Source of the DNA: Arenibacter antarcticus
GTDB taxonomy: Bacteria > Bacteroidota > Bacteroidia > Flavobacteriales > Flavobacteriaceae
Direction of reading: 5' to 3'
Assembly: GCF_041320605.1 (NCBI RefSeq)
Contig: NZ_CP166679.1
Location: 1,798,001-1,862,000, forward strand
Length of the DNA stretch: 64,000 nt
This document shows, piece by piece, positions 1-10,300 of this stretch. Below the pieces are notes generated by a model. That model had not been told where the DNA came from and ran no database searches. It saw only the letters and a list, made by a program, of their open reading frames with translations. Made by a program: the position numbers and the translations under genes. Every line of letters starts with the position of its first letter. The stretch's first letter is position 1.

Positions 1-1209
1 AATTCCGGTCCTTCTACCTTGTAATGCTTTTTCTTTGATCTTTTCCCATAGTCTAAGCTCTACCGCTTTGGTCTCATCCAATTCCGGGTCCGCTTTTATC
101 TTGTCCAAAATAACATCAACCTTTTCCAATTCAAGGTCAATAATATCGTCCATGATTCGCTGTGCAGCTGCTATATGCTGCTTAAATAATTCAAAATTAA
201 AGCTAGCCTTGTCTGTAAAGGGTTGGTCTACATAGGAAAAAAGATTAATGGCCAATAGGCGACAAGAATCATAAGGACACAATGGAATTTCACCACATGG
301 GTTGGTAGATACGGTTTTATAGCCAAGGTCAGCGTAACAATCTGGAACGGATTCCTTAATAATGGTATCCCAGAACAAAATTCCAGGTTCGGCAGATTGC
401 CAAGCGTTGTGGACTATCTTGCCCCACAATTTTTTAGGGTCTATTACTTTGGTTACCTTGGGATCTGCGCTTTGGATAGGGAATTTTTGGGTATATGTTT
501 GTCCGTTTTCCACAGCACTCATAAAATCATCATCCATTCTTACCGAAACGTTAGCCCCAGTAACTTTTCCCTGTTCCATTTTTGCGTCGATAAAATCCTC
601 AGCATCCGGATGGTTAATAGAAACAGAAAGCATTAAGGCTCCTCTTCTACCATCTTGGGCCACCTCTCTAGTAGTGTTGGAATATCGCTCCATAAAAGGA
701 ACCAGTCCTGTAGAGGTAAGTGCTGAATTTTTCACCGCCGATCCCTTAGGTCGGATATGGGAAAGATCATGGCCTACCCCGCCACGTCTCTTCATTAGCT
801 GTACCTGTTCTTGGTCTATTTTTAAAATACCCCCATAAGAATCGGATACCCCTTCGTTGCCTATTACAAAACAATTGGACAGGGAGGCGATTTGGAAAGG
901 ATTTCCAATTCCTGCCATGGGGCTTCCCTGAGGTACTATGTATTTAAAGTTCTTGATAAGGTCAAATACCTGGTCCTCACTTAGTGGATTTGGGTACTTT
1001 TTCTCCATCCTTGCAATTTCGCTAGCAATACGCTTGTGCATGTCATCCGGGGTCAGCTCATATATGTTGCCTTCGGAATCTTTTAGGGCATATTTGTTTA
1101 CCCAAACCCTAGCGGCCAGGTCGTCTCCTTTAAAATAAATAAGGGAGGCATTGAACGCTTCTTCCTGCGTGTAGGTCTTCTTGGGGTTTTGGGCTACTTT
1201 TGTTTGCAT
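1..1209 (-). CDS. nrdJ: Adenosylcobalamin-dependent (class II) ribonucleotide reductase, N-terminal part
   Basis: This gene runs off the left edge, so only the first 403 codons are present. It reduces ribonucleotides to deoxyribonucleotides using vitamin B12 and does not need oxygen. The translation starts MQTKVAQNPKK and has the class II pattern: an N-terminal stretch with DLAARVWVNKYALKD (about residues 30-44), the active-site region ASLSNCFVIGN with Cys113 (expected partner of the redox pair), and RRGGVGHDLSHIRPKGS at about residues 135-155. The last visible residues read RRTGI, as expected inside the barrel. The ATG at 1207-1209 is the only sensible start. No cobalamin riboswitch was recognised in the 530-base gap upstream. 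The family call is firm; the second Cys and the radical-site residues lie outside the window. Confidence 0.93.
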   Translation of the reverse strand, partial: MQTKVAQNPKKTYTQEEAFNASLIYFKGDDLAARVWVNKYALKDSEGNIYELTPDDMHKRIASEIARMEKKYPNPLSEDQVFDLIKNFKYIVPQGSPMAGIGNPFQIASLSNCFVIGNEGVSDSYGGILKIDQEQVQLMKRRGGVGHDLSHIRPKGSAVKNSALTSTGLVPFMERYSNTTREVAQDGRRGALMLSVSINHPDAEDFIDAKMEQGKVTGANVSVRMDDDFMSAVENGQTYTQKFPIQSADPKVTKVIDPKKLWGKIVHNAWQSAEPGILFWDTIIKESVPDCYADLGYKTVSTNPCGEIPLCPYDSCRLLAINLFSYVDQPFTDKASFNFELFKQHIAAAQRIMDDIIDLELEKVDVILDKIKADPELDETKAVELRLWEKIKEKALQGRRTGI

Positions 1210-1741
1210 CGGACGGTGAAATTAGATTAACGGGTTGTTGAATTAAAGTGTAAAAGTATTAAAAAATTTGGCATAAACAACATGTGGGCAATTATGAAAG
1301 TTTACACTTACAATCACTTAAAAGGTTATAAATCAATTAGTTAATTATTTATTAACAATTAAAAGTTAACAAATAAAATTAATTTTTAATGAATATGAAT
1401 AATTAAAAGTGATCTGTGTATTTTGATGGTTCACACCCATATTCCAAAGCTTAAATGTTGGGTTCCTAATGGGTTATGGGAGTAATTGCCATAGAGTTTT
1501 GTTCTTTTCAAGGCCATTTTTGTGTTGATAACTCGATATTTAAAACGGATTTATTCTAGTTTTCCAACTCCTATAGGTAGAAGTTTAATATTTTATTTAA
1601 TTGTTATTTGGGTACTCAAAAAACGCCTCTGGGTATTAGGTTGCCATAAAAGGGTGCTTATTCTTCGCCTAAACTTTAATAATTTCACTTTTTATTACTC
1701 TTTGTCATTGCCAGTATTGTGCTAATTGCGATTTTTGCATT
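1210..1741. other. AT-rich intergenic region between divergent genes
   Basis: About 530 bases separate nrdJ (leftward) from the phosphoesterase (rightward). The stretch is very A/T rich around 1320-1420. An open frame at 1522-1725 has no family resemblance and an odd composition, so I do not call it a gene. A promoter-like pair, TTG at 1708-1710 and GATTTTTG at 1730-1737 with 19 nt between, lies just before the phosphoesterase start, but so close to the ATG that it would give almost no leader. No riboswitch-like structure was recognised by eye. Confidence 0.4.
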
Positions 1742-2467
1742 ATGAGAACAATGGTTATAGGTGATGTGCATTCCGGATTAAAAGCATTGGAGCAGTTAAT
1801 GGTACGGGCTGAGGTAGGTCCTAGGGATCATCTTATTTTTTTGGGCGATTATGTGGATGGCTGGGGCCAAGCGGTGGAAACTGTTGATTTTTTACTGGAA
1901 CTACAAGCCAAACAGAGGTGTACATTTATACGGGGAAATCACGATGAATTGTGTAATGATTGGTTAAAAGGCGGGGACAAGAATCCGCTCTGGTTGCAAC
2001 ATGGTGGGCGTGCTACCCTCGATTCCTATGATAAGGCAGATGATAAAGTTAAAAAACTCCATGTCAATTTCTATGACAATTTAGATAATTATTACATTGA
2101 TGGCGAAAATCGCTTGTTTATCCACGCAGGTTTTACTAACTTAAAGGGTGTGGAACAGGAGTACGATACCAAAACTTTTTACTGGGATAGAACCCTTTGG
2201 GAATTGGCGCTTTCACTAAATCCATCACTTGCTTTAGGGGACGCTTTATATCCAAAAAGATTAACCCACTACAAGGAGATTTTTATTGGGCATACCCCAG
2301 TGACTAGAATAGGTATAACCACACCAAGGAAGGCAGCTAATATATGGAATGTAGATACAGGAGCTGCGTTTAAGGGGCCGCTTACTATAATGGATGTAAA
2401 TTCCAAAGAATTTTGGCAGAGCGATCCAGTGCATTTATTGTATCCAATTGAAAATGGGAGGAATTAA
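1742..2467 (+). CDS. Calcineurin-like metallophosphoesterase (PPP-type serine/threonine phosphatase/ApaH-like)
   Basis: A 241-residue cytosolic phosphoesterase. The three N-terminal metal-binding motifs of the PPP/ApaH branch are present: GDVHS with Asp8 and His10, GDYVDG with Asp36, and GNHDE with Asn66-His67-Asp68. Further His ligands are probably the HAGF motif (about residue 126) and the GHTP motif (about residue 180). These enzymes bind two metal ions and cut phosphomonoesters or dinucleoside polyphosphates. Sequence alone does not decide between protein phosphatase and Ap4A hydrolase. The start MRTMVIGDVH leaves the usual three or four residues before the first metal motif. The desaturase begins 63 bases downstream on the same strand, so the two may be co-transcribed. 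Confidence 0.88.
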   Translation: MRTMVIGDVHSGLKALEQLMVRAEVGPRDHLIFLGDYVDGWGQAVETVDFLLELQAKQRCTFIRGNHDELCNDWLKGGDKNPLWLQHGGRATLDSYDKADDKVKKLHVNFYDNLDNYYIDGENRLFIHAGFTNLKGVEQEYDTKTFYWDRTLWELALSLNPSLALGDALYPKRLTHYKEIFIGHTPVTRIGITTPRKAANIWNVDTGAAFKGPLTIMDVNSKEFWQSDPVHLLYPIENGRN

Positions 2468-2530
2468 ATTTAACCGATTATTTGGAAAAATTATCAAGAT
2501 TATTAAGGATATTTACAAAAAAAATTAACA

Positions 2531-3529
2531 ATGTCTAATAAGAACGTAAGAATAGAAGTAATGAAAGCAATCGAGAGTAAGGTTGATGGGTTTATAGACT
2601 CCTACCTCATTCCGATCGAAGATATTTGGCAGCCTTCAGATTTTTTACCCGATTCCCAAAGTGAAGGTTTTATGGATCAAGTAGTCCAAATACGGGAAGA
2701 AGCCAAGGAATTAGGTTACGATCTATGGGTTACCCTAGTTGCTGATACCATTACCGAAGAGGCGCTTCCTACTTATGAATCCTGGCTAATGGACGTTGAA
2801 GGAATAGATCAGCATGGTGAGAATAAAAATGGTTGGTCTAAATGGGTGCGTCATTGGACCGCTGAAGAAAATAGACATGGCGATGTATTGAATAAATACC
2901 TCTATTTGGCCGGAAGGGTAAATATGAAAGAGGTGGAGATTACTACCCAGCATTTATTAGCAGATGGATTTGATATTGGGACCGATAGGGATCCGTATAA
3001 AAATTTCGTTTATACCTCTTTTCAGGAATTAGCTACCAATATCTCTCATAAGAGGGTTGGGCAAATGTGTAAAAAGGGCGGAAATGCGCTTTTGGGTAAA
3101 ATGTGTAATATTATCGCTGGCGATGAAATGCGTCACCATTTGGCCTATAGGGAATTTGTAAAGGTGATATTTGAGCACGACCCCAGTCAGATGATGTTGG
3201 CCTTTGCCGATATGATGAAGAAAAAAATTGTAATGCCTGCACATTTTCTAAGGGAGTCCGGTGGAAGTATAGGTACGGCCTTTGAAAATTTCTCGAATTG
3301 TGCGCAACGCCTTGGCGTGTACACCGCTCATGATTATATAGAAATCTTGAAAAAATTGAATAGCTATTGGGAGCTCGATAATATTAGGGTTCTTAATGAC
3401 GATGCGGAAAGGGCAAGGGATTATTTAATGAAACTGCCAGATCGTTTGGAGCGCATAGCTACAAGAATGAAATTCCCTGAAGATGAATATAGGTTTAAGT
3501 GGGTAGAAGCTAACGGAAGAATGGTATAG
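2531..3529 (+). CDS. Acyl-[acyl-carrier-protein] desaturase (FAB2/DesA family)
   Basis: A soluble di-iron enzyme that puts a cis double bond into an acyl chain carried on ACP, supplying unsaturated fatty acids for membrane lipids. The 332 residues match the family length. Iron ligands are visible as TEEALPTY (Glu77), EENRHG (Glu113, His116) and DEMRHH (Glu199, His202). The plant enzyme has DEKRHE in the last place, so the final Glu is His here, as occurs in bacterial relatives. No signal peptide or membrane segment is present, which separates it from the membrane-bound desaturases. A strong hairpin terminator follows at 3584-3635. Confidence 0.92.
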   Translation: MSNKNVRIEVMKAIESKVDGFIDSYLIPIEDIWQPSDFLPDSQSEGFMDQVVQIREEAKELGYDLWVTLVADTITEEALPTYESWLMDVEGIDQHGENKNGWSKWVRHWTAEENRHGDVLNKYLYLAGRVNMKEVEITTQHLLADGFDIGTDRDPYKNFVYTSFQELATNISHKRVGQMCKKGGNALLGKMCNIIAGDEMRHHLAYREFVKVIFEHDPSQMMLAFADMMKKKIVMPAHFLRESGGSIGTAFENFSNCAQRLGVYTAHDYIEILKKLNSYWELDNIRVLNDDAERARDYLMKLPDRLERIATRMKFPEDEYRFKWVEANGRMV

Positions 3530-3583
3530 TGCATCATTCTTTACGAAAGAACAAGAGCTAGCTGCTAAAAGCGGTGAAAAGGG

Positions 3584-3635
3584 GAGGTAATCTGTTAGTG
3601 CTGTTATGGCGTAACTAGATTGCCTCTTTTTTTTT
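3584..3635 (+). terminator. Rho-independent terminator after the desaturase gene
   Basis: GAGGTAATCT at 3584-3593 pairs with AGATTGCCTC at 3617-3626 (ten pairs, one of them G-U). Nine T follow immediately. It lies 54 bases after the desaturase stop codon. Confidence 0.85.
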
Positions 3636-4085
3636 GTTGAACCATGTTGATCTAACTTAAGTAAGTGGTGGGCGAGATGCAGCGATTCTTATCAAAAGCT
3701 ACCGATTATACAAATTTTAGGACCATCCATATATATTCATAATTGTACTTCAATTAAAAGTGTAATATTAGCGCCTATAAAGACCTAATTTCTCCCGTCC
3801 AAGTTTCGGCATTGAAATAGGTCCTTGAAAATTTAAAATAGTTTGAGTTAGTTTGATTAAACCCGCAGCTATTGCGAATTTGCCTATTCGGGGGGAGGGG
3901 AAATTTATAATGGCTTCGGGTTTCCTATTGAATTACACGCTAAATAATAGGGAGTTATTTCTTCAATGGTATTGACAAGGATAGAAATTCAGTTTCCAAG
4001 TCCCGCATTTCCCTCTGTGTTGCGCCTAGTAAATCTAAGGTAATACTAGAATGTATCTTCGAAATAAATAGTGAGAATTCTGAAT
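3636..4085. other. Intergenic region with one unexplained hairpin
   Basis: No gene is recognised between the two terminators. An imperfect stem at 3782-3823 joins GACCTA(A)TTTC with GAAATAGGTC (ten pairs, one bulged A) around a 21-base loop. It has no T-run on the plus strand and no known family. A short leftward frame over 3955-4161 is built partly from the next terminator and is not considered real. Confidence 0.35.
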
Positions 4086-4130
4086 GATAAAAAAGCCGTT
4101 CTGTTCCAGTTAAGGAATAAAACGGCTTTT
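4086..4130 (-). terminator. Rho-independent terminator of the ALDH7 gene
   Basis: AAAAGCCGTT at 4091-4100 pairs with AACGGCTTTT at 4121-4130, ten perfect pairs around a 20-base loop that itself contains GTTCC/GGAAT. Read on the minus strand it ends in a T-run, 20 bases after the stop of the aldehyde dehydrogenase gene. Confidence 0.85.
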
Positions 4131-4150
4131 CATTAAATGAATAGTAAGAC

Positions 4151-5704
4151 CTATAGGTCAAATTTTATGCCTTGTGCTAATGGAAGTTCAGTAGTGTAAT
4201 TAATGGTGTTTGTCTGTCTTCTCATATATATCTTCCAGGCATCGGAACCGGACTCGCGTCCTCCTCCAGTTTCTTTCTCTCCTCCAAATGCGCCACCAAT
4301 TTCGGCGCCAGAAGTTCCAATGTTTACGTTGGCGATACCACAATCGCTGCCATAGGTAGATAAAAAATGTTCTGCTTCCCTAAGGTTGTTGGTCATTATT
4401 GCGGAAGATAGGCCTTGAACTACCCCGTTTTGAATAGCAATGGCATTTTCAAGATCCCCAGAATACTTTAAGAGATAAAGAACGGGTCCAAAAGTTTCGT
4501 GCTGTACAATCTTATAGCTGTTTTGTGCTTCTGCAATGGCAGGCTTCACGTAGCATCCGCTCTCGTAGCCCTCGCCTTCTAAAACACCTCCATCAACTAT
4601 TATTTTTCCGCCTTCTTCCACAACCTTTTTTAGGGCGTGATGGTAATTTTTCACGGCATCAGTATCGATTAATGGGCCAACATGGTTCTTTTCATCCAAA
4701 GGATTCCCGATTCGCAATTGCTTGTAGGCAGTTGTTACAGCTTCCTTCACCTTGTCGTAAATAGACTCGTGAATGATTAATCTTCGTGTTGAGGTGCAAC
4801 GTTGACCAGCAGTGCCAACAGCTCCAAATACCGCCCCAATTACTGTCATTTTTATATCGGCATCAGGGGTTACTATAATTGCGTTATTTCCTCCTAACTC
4901 TAAAAGTGATTTGCCCAATCTGGCTGCTACGGCCTGAGCGACAATTTTTCCCATACGTATGGAGCCGGTGGCCGATATAAGAGGGACACGCCCATCATTG
5001 GTCATTAATTCCCCAACCTTATAATCCCCATTTATTAAACAGGAAATGCCTTCTGGGAGGTTATTTTCTTTAAATACCGCTGCAGCTATGTTTTGGCAGG
5101 CAATACCACATAGGGGTGTTTTTTCACTGGGTTTCCAGATGCAGACATCCCCGCAGATCCATGCTAGTGCAGTGTTCCAGGCCCAAACGGCTACTGGGAA
5201 GTTGAACGCGGATATAATGCCTACCGTACCCAAGGGGTGGTATTGTTCGTACATTCTATGGCCTGGCCTTTCTGAATGCATGGTAAGTCCATGCAGTTGT
5301 CTGGAGAGACCAACTGCAAAATCACATATATCTATCATTTCTTGTACTTCGCCAAGACCTTCCTGATAGCTTTTTCCCATCTCATAAGAAACCAGCTTTC
5401 CAAGAGGTTCTTTTAGCTCCCTAAGCTTATCCCCAAACTGCCTAACGATTTCGCCCCTTAGTGGAGCAGGTTTTGTTCGCCATTCCTTAAATGCAGTGGT
5501 AGCCGTTTCCATAACCTTTTCGTAATCGGCTTTGGAGGTGGTCTTTACTTTTGCAATTAAGGCACCGTCAACTGGTGAGAAAGATTCTATGACTTCCCCT
5601 GATGAAAAACTGTTGGAACCCGTTGAAGTTCCCTGATTTATATCTTTGATCCCTAAGGCGGTCAGGGCTTCTTGAATTCCAAATTCTTTTGCAATTTTTG
5701 ACAT
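4151..5704 (-). CDS. ALDH7-family aldehyde dehydrogenase (piperidine-6-carboxylate/aminoadipate semialdehyde dehydrogenase, antiquitin type)
   Basis: An NAD(P)-dependent aldehyde dehydrogenase of about 517 residues. It shares the antiquitin pattern: NFPVAVWAWN, KPSEKTPL, ELGGNNAI with the general-base Glu, GQRCTSTRR with catalytic Cys303, and a C-terminus of GGGRESGSDAWK then LPLAQGIKF. In other organisms this family oxidises alpha-aminoadipic semialdehyde (equivalent to piperidine-6-carboxylate) in lysine breakdown. I start at the ATG at 5702-5704 (MSKIAKEFGI). An upstream in-frame ATG at 5747-5749 exists, but a promoter box (minus-strand TAAATTTG, 5745-5738) would lie inside that longer frame. 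It sits 97 bases downstream of haaO on the same strand, so a role in aromatic amino acid catabolism is also possible. Confidence 0.88.
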   Translation of the reverse strand: MSKIAKEFGIQEALTALGIKDINQGTSTGSNSFSSGEVIESFSPVDGALIAKVKTTSKADYEKVMETATTAFKEWRTKPAPLRGEIVRQFGDKLRELKEPLGKLVSYEMGKSYQEGLGEVQEMIDICDFAVGLSRQLHGLTMHSERPGHRMYEQYHPLGTVGIISAFNFPVAVWAWNTALAWICGDVCIWKPSEKTPLCGIACQNIAAAVFKENNLPEGISCLINGDYKVGELMTNDGRVPLISATGSIRMGKIVAQAVAARLGKSLLELGGNNAIIVTPDADIKMTVIGAVFGAVGTAGQRCTSTRRLIIHESIYDKVKEAVTTAYKQLRIGNPLDEKNHVGPLIDTDAVKNYHHALKKVVEEGGKIIVDGGVLEGEGYESGCYVKPAIAEAQNSYKIVQHETFGPVLYLLKYSGDLENAIAIQNGVVQGLSSAIMTNNLREAEHFLSTYGSDCGIANVNIGTSGAEIGGAFGGEKETGGGRESGSDAWKIYMRRQTNTINYTTELPLAQGIKFDL

Positions 5705-5737
5705 TCTTAACTTTTTAGGTATTAATTGTGATATTTT

Positions 5738-5745
5738 CAAATTTA
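5738..5745 (-). promoter_or_regulatory. Possible -7 promoter box for the ALDH7 gene
   Basis: On the minus strand this reads TAAATTTG, a perfect TAnnTTTG box. Transcription would begin near 5731, giving a leader of about 27 bases to the ATG at 5704. No TTG was found at the usual distance upstream, so this is tentative. Confidence 0.35.
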
Positions 5746-5801
5746 CCAAATAATAAGCGTAAATAGGATGTGATCGACACTTAAGTTGGAAAAGTGATTA
5801 C

Positions 5802-6347
5802 TTAGCGATCCCCACCCGAAATAAATCGGGGGTCCACAGGCATTACCGTTCCGCAGTTATTACAGGTTCGGAGCTCTTGTGAGCTGTAAAAGATTTTAAA
5901 ATGTGCAAGAAAATCCTTTTCTATATCATTTAAAGTAAAATAGGTTTCATACAGTTTGTTATTGCAATTGTCGCAAAACCAAAGTAGTCCATCATCTACC
6001 TCCATGTCCGCTCTTTTTCGTTCAATTACCAATCCTATAGAGCCTTCATGCCTAACAGGTGAATGGGGAACCTTGGCAGGGTGGAGATACATATCCCCGG
6101 GACCCAAATGCATGGTTTTCTTTTCTCCATCCTCCTGAATGTGCACCTCGATATTTCCTTCCAGCTGATAAAATAGTTCCTCAGTCTCATTGTAATGATA
6201 GTCTTTCCTGGCATTTGGACCGGCTACCACCATTACAATATAATCTCCCGATTCTGTATAAAGGTTTTTATTGCCGACAGGGGGTTTTAGTATTTCCCGA
6301 TTTTCTGAAATCCATCGACCCAAATTAAATGGCGGTTGTATAGACAT
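5802..6347 (-). CDS. haaO: 3-hydroxyanthranilate 3,4-dioxygenase
   Basis: A 181-residue cupin enzyme that opens the ring of 3-hydroxyanthranilate with oxygen, giving the precursor of quinolinate in the kynurenine route from tryptophan to NAD or to full breakdown. The catalytic iron ligands His51, Glu57 and His95 fall at the same positions as in the studied bacterial enzyme. The C-terminal rubredoxin-like iron site is complete, with CDNC (Cys125, Cys128) and CNNC (Cys162, Cys165). The start MSIQPPFNLGRW matches the family. kynA, which starts this pathway, is about 45 kb away at 51.7 kb. A promoter-like element lies at 6425-6453. Confidence 0.96.
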   Translation of the reverse strand: MSIQPPFNLGRWISENREILKPPVGNKNLYTESGDYIVMVVAGPNARKDYHYNETEELFYQLEGNIEVHIQEDGEKKTMHLGPGDMYLHPAKVPHSPVRHEGSIGLVIERKRADMEVDDGLLWFCDNCNNKLYETYFTLNDIEKDFLAHFKIFYSSQELRTCNNCGTVMPVDPRFISGGDR

Positions 6348-6424
6348 GCTCGTTCCTGATTTTAAAAATTAATGTATGCGATATGGGCTAAATTGTAATT
6401 ATAACCCTATAAATAAGTCCATGT

Positions 6425-6453
6425 CAAAAATAAGAAAAGTAGACTCATTTCAA
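6425..6453 (-). promoter_or_regulatory. Putative Bacteroidetes promoter of haaO
   Basis: On the minus strand TTG (6453-6451) is followed after 18 nt by TATTTTTG (6432-6425), a perfect TAnnTTTG box. It would give a leader of about 70 bases before haaO. Confidence 0.5.
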
Positions 6454-6517
6454 CAGAACTTAAAGAAATTTTGGAACTTGAGTTGAAAATTGCAACTATA
6501 GCTTTCAGGAAGGTTAA

Positions 6518-6988
6518 CTATCTGTAGAAGAGATGTGTAAAATACAGTTTTCCTTGACCATTGCGCTTAACACTTACCGCAGTATGCGTAAATTCGCCTT
6601 CCATGGTCATGCGATGATCGGAACTAGCCAACCATTGTTGGAAGGCCTCTAAACCAGAGTCATAGTCTTTGGCTACATTTTCTGATACGTAGGTGGCATT
6701 TGCCGCGGAGGAGATATTGGAAGCGCGTACGCTAAAATTATCGTGATTGGCAGTGCCTTTGGCTATCATATAATCTGTGTGCTCGTTAGCTTGCGCATAT
6801 GCCAAGTCGCTAAAATTCAACTCATTGAATCCTAGTGAACTTCGATGTTCATTAAGAAGCAATAATATTTGCTGTTCTACCTTTACCGCGTTTTCTGCTT
6901 CTTCAATAGCAATGGATTCGACAGTCTCCTTACTACAGGAACTTAATGCGCACGCGAACAAAAGCATTAATAAATAATGCGTTTTCAT
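6518..6988 (-). CDS. CAP/SCP-domain secreted lipoprotein
   Basis: A 156-residue protein beginning MKTHYLLMLLFACALSSC, a lipoprotein signal with the lipid-anchored Cys18 in an LSSC lipobox. The mature part is a CAP domain: LLLNEHRSSLGFNELN near residue 45, ANEHTDYM with the first conserved His, NHDNFSVRA, SENVA, and SSDHRMTMEGEFTHTAVSV near the end. CAP proteins are extracytoplasmic and of mostly unknown biochemical role in bacteria. I start at the ATG at 6986-6988; an upstream in-frame start at 7102 adds 38 residues that hide the signal peptide. Confidence 0.85.
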   Translation of the reverse strand: MKTHYLLMLLFACALSSCSKETVESIAIEEAENAVKVEQQILLLLNEHRSSLGFNELNFSDLAYAQANEHTDYMIAKGTANHDNFSVRASNISSAANATYVSENVAKDYDSGLEAFQQWLASSDHRMTMEGEFTHTAVSVKRNGQGKLYFTHLFYR

Positions 6989-7330
6989 ATAGTGTTCTCT
7001 TTGCAAGTAGGTAGAAGGGAAGAATGGGTATTCTTGTGTTCTGAAAAATTGGCTTCTCGTAACCAATCCTTGTAATGTTACAAAAAAATATTGAAATAAC
7101 AATACAGTTTATATCAATATTGAATTATGTCGACTAATGAAACCTTCGCTTTGGTAAGGATTTTTGACTAAATCTTTCCTTTTGATTGCGTAAGAAATGA
7201 TAGCGTTTGCCTAGTTTAAAATAAGTATCCCCGTCTAGTAAATGTTATATCTTTAGTGTGCCAAAGGTTGAAAAAAAGATGGGCAAACACGGAAATCCTT
7301 ATATATTTACAAGGCCAAAAATATATTCCT

Positions 7331-10300
7331 ATGAAATTACTTTTACGTAGCCTTATCTTGCTTTTTGTTCTAGGGTGCAACCAAAAACAAGATTCTGGCA
7401 AATTGACTTTGGATACTTTAAACCTTTACCAAGATTATATTACCGAAGTTACCCACGGAATAATTTCCGCCAAGTCAGATGTACGGATAGTATTAAAAAC
7501 TCCGATGGATAAATGGGTAAATGGGCAGGAATTAAATAAGGAGCTTCTTAAGGTATCTCCCCAGACCAAAGGGAAAGTAATTGCTTTGGATGCAAGGACC
7601 ATAGCCTTTGTCCCAGAAAAGAGATTTAAGCAGGATGCTAACTATGTGTTTACTTTGGATCTAGAAAGTTTAATGCCAGACCTGCCTAAAGAATTGTACA
7701 GTTTTACTTTTGGTGTAAAAACCCTAAAGCAGCAGTTTAATGTGTATACCCAGGCCATACAATCCTATTCCAAAGATTATCAATATTTGGAAGGCCAATT
7801 GATTACTTCGGATCAATTGACTTTGGAAGACGCCAAGAAATTAATATCCGTAACCCAAGAAGGCAAAACCATACCTCTTAAATTTGACAGAACCGTAAAG
7901 GAAGGTACCCAGTTTCCATTCAAAATAGATAGTATTTCCCGTTTTAAGGAAGATTCAGAATTGGTGGTTGTTTGGGATGGGTTTGATTTGGGAATTGACA
8001 GTTCTGGCAAGAATTCCCTAAAAATCCCAGGGAAGAGCAATTTTAGTATTTTGGATGTTGTTGTAGAAACCGGTGGCACCCAAGTGTTGCTTATCAATTT
8101 CTCTGATCCTTTAAAAAAAGGCCAAAACTTTAAGGGCTTGGTGCTATTGGAAGGCGACGATACTCCCAAGTATGCCATAGAAGGCAACGTTTTAAAAGTA
8201 TATCCATCCAAGGAGATAAGTGGAGCTGTAGCACTAAACGTTTTTGAGGGTATACAAAGCGTGGACGGTCACCGATTAAAATCCAAGTACCACCAGCAGA
8301 TAGCCTTTGAACAGGTGAAACCTGAAGTCAGGCTTCTGTCCAACGGCACCATTTTGCCTTCTTCCAATAATTTAAAAATAAATTTTGAAGCGGTAAATGT
8401 AAAATCTGTCCATGTTTCCGTACTGCGAATCTTTGAAAATAACGTCTTGCAATTCCTTCAACAAAATAGCATAGGTGAAAGTTACAATCTAAAGGCTGTG
8501 GCGCGTCCTATTGCTACTAAAACTATTGATCTAGGGGACAATATTGCTGTGCGAAGCGGTAAATGGACCGCCCATGCTCTAGATCTTAAAACGTTGATTA
8601 GACCTGAAGTTGGCGCTATTTACAGAGTAGAGCTAAGTATAAATCCATCCTTTAGCATTTACAAATGTGATGCTACCAATTTTATTGACGTACAGTTGGA
8701 TGATTCAGATTTTGATGAAGAAAAAGAAATGAGTTCTTGGGACGGAGTAGCGGAATACTACAATGATTATTACGATAATTACGATTGGAACCAGCGAGAT
8801 AATCCTTGCCACACCTCGTACTATTATAACAAGACCGTAGGAACCAATATTTTGGCTTCCGATATAGGGGTCACCATAAAAAGGGGAACCAACAAGAGTT
8901 ATTTTATAGCAGTTAATAATATTGTAAATACGGAGCCGATACCGGGTGCCAAAGCCACTTTTTATAATTACCAACAGCAGCCATTAGGGGAGGTTACCAC
9001 CGAAGTGGACGGGACCGCTAGGTATGACTCAGAGCATCTGGCCTTCTTTGCTGTAGTGGAAAGCCAGGGCCAAAAAACCTATGTTAAACTAAACGATGGC
9101 AATGTGCTTTCGGTGAGTAAGTTTAAGGTAGATGGGGCGTTGGTCCAGAAGGGGATAAAAGGATTTATTTTTGGGGAACGGGGCGTGTGGCGTCCAGGAG
9201 ATAAGATATACCTCTCGTTTATGTTAAACGACAACGACAACAAACTCCCCGAGGGGCATCCTGTAAAATTAGAGCTTTTGGACCCCTACAATAAGGTGGT
9301 ACACCGCCAGATAAACACCGGTGGGTTAAATAATTACTACAGTTTTCAATATAAGACCGATGAAAATGCCCCTACGGGTAATTGGTTGGCGAAAATTACA
9401 GTGGGTGGCGCTACGTTTACCAAATCCCTAAAAATAGAGACCATAAAGCCCAATAGGCTAAAGATCAAAACGGAATTTTCCCATGAGGTCCTCAGTAGCA
9501 AATCTCCAATTCAAGGTAAAATGGAAGTTGCATGGTTGCACGGGGCAGTGGCCAAAAATCTTAAGGCCGATATTACCGCTAAGTTTAAGGTTCAGAATAC
9601 ATCCTTTAAAGCATTTTCAAATTATACTTTTGATGATCCAACTCGGGCATTTACGATGGAGGATCAACTTATTTTTAACAATAAGATAGATGGGGATGGG
9701 AAGGCGAACTTTACAATGGATCCAAAATTTAATAGTCCTGCTCCTGGGATGTTGAGTGCTGTATTTGTGACCAAAGTCTATGAAAATGGCGGGGATTTTA
9801 GTACGGATGTATTTTCCAAACCTTTTTCGCCCTATCGGACCTATGTAGGGTTAAATGTGCCCAAGGGCGATAAAACTAAGGGTATGCTGCTTACCGATGT
9901 TCCCCATAACTTTGAGGTGGTTACTGTAGACGAAAATGGCAGCCCTAAACCTACGGAGAATTTAAAGGTGGTGATCTACAAAATCAATTGGAGATGGTGG
10001 TGGGAGACATCTCAGGAGAACCTTTCCAGCTTTAATAGCGATCAATATCAGGAGAAAGTATTGGAAAAGACCATTAGTACCGATTCTAAAGGGATGGGGG
10101 CATTTTCCTTTGAATTAAAATATCCTGATTGGGGAAGGTATCTGGTACGGGTAGAAGATCCCAAGGGACAGCATGCCACCGCTACGACCATTTATGTAGA
10201 TTGGCCGGGCTGGGCAGGTAAGTCCAGGAAGAGCGATCCCTCTGCGGCGACCATGTTAATGTTCTCTACAGATAAGGAAAATTACAAGGTTGGCGAATCG

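Noticed and set aside
362-838. Rightward open frame of 158 codons over nrdJ
   Set aside because: It lies entirely opposite the well-supported nrdJ gene and its translation has no recognisable family.
1210-1500. Cobalamin riboswitch in front of the B12-dependent reductase
   Set aside because: I looked for the B12-box and found nothing resembling it in this AT-rich stretch.
1522-1725. 67-codon frame in the nrdJ-phosphoesterase gap
   Set aside because: Hydrophobic, Leu/Tyr/Phe-rich product typical of AT-rich non-coding DNA; no start signal and no family resemblance.
3955-4161. 68-codon leftward frame downstream of the ALDH7 gene
   Set aside because: Much of it translates the terminator hairpin at 4091-4130 and it overlaps the ALDH7 stop region.
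8700-8840. Tyr/Asp-rich stretch in the alpha-2-macroglobulin as a foreign insert
   Set aside because: It stays in frame without repeats at its ends, and a similar acidic aromatic segment is expected in Bacteroidetes members of this family.
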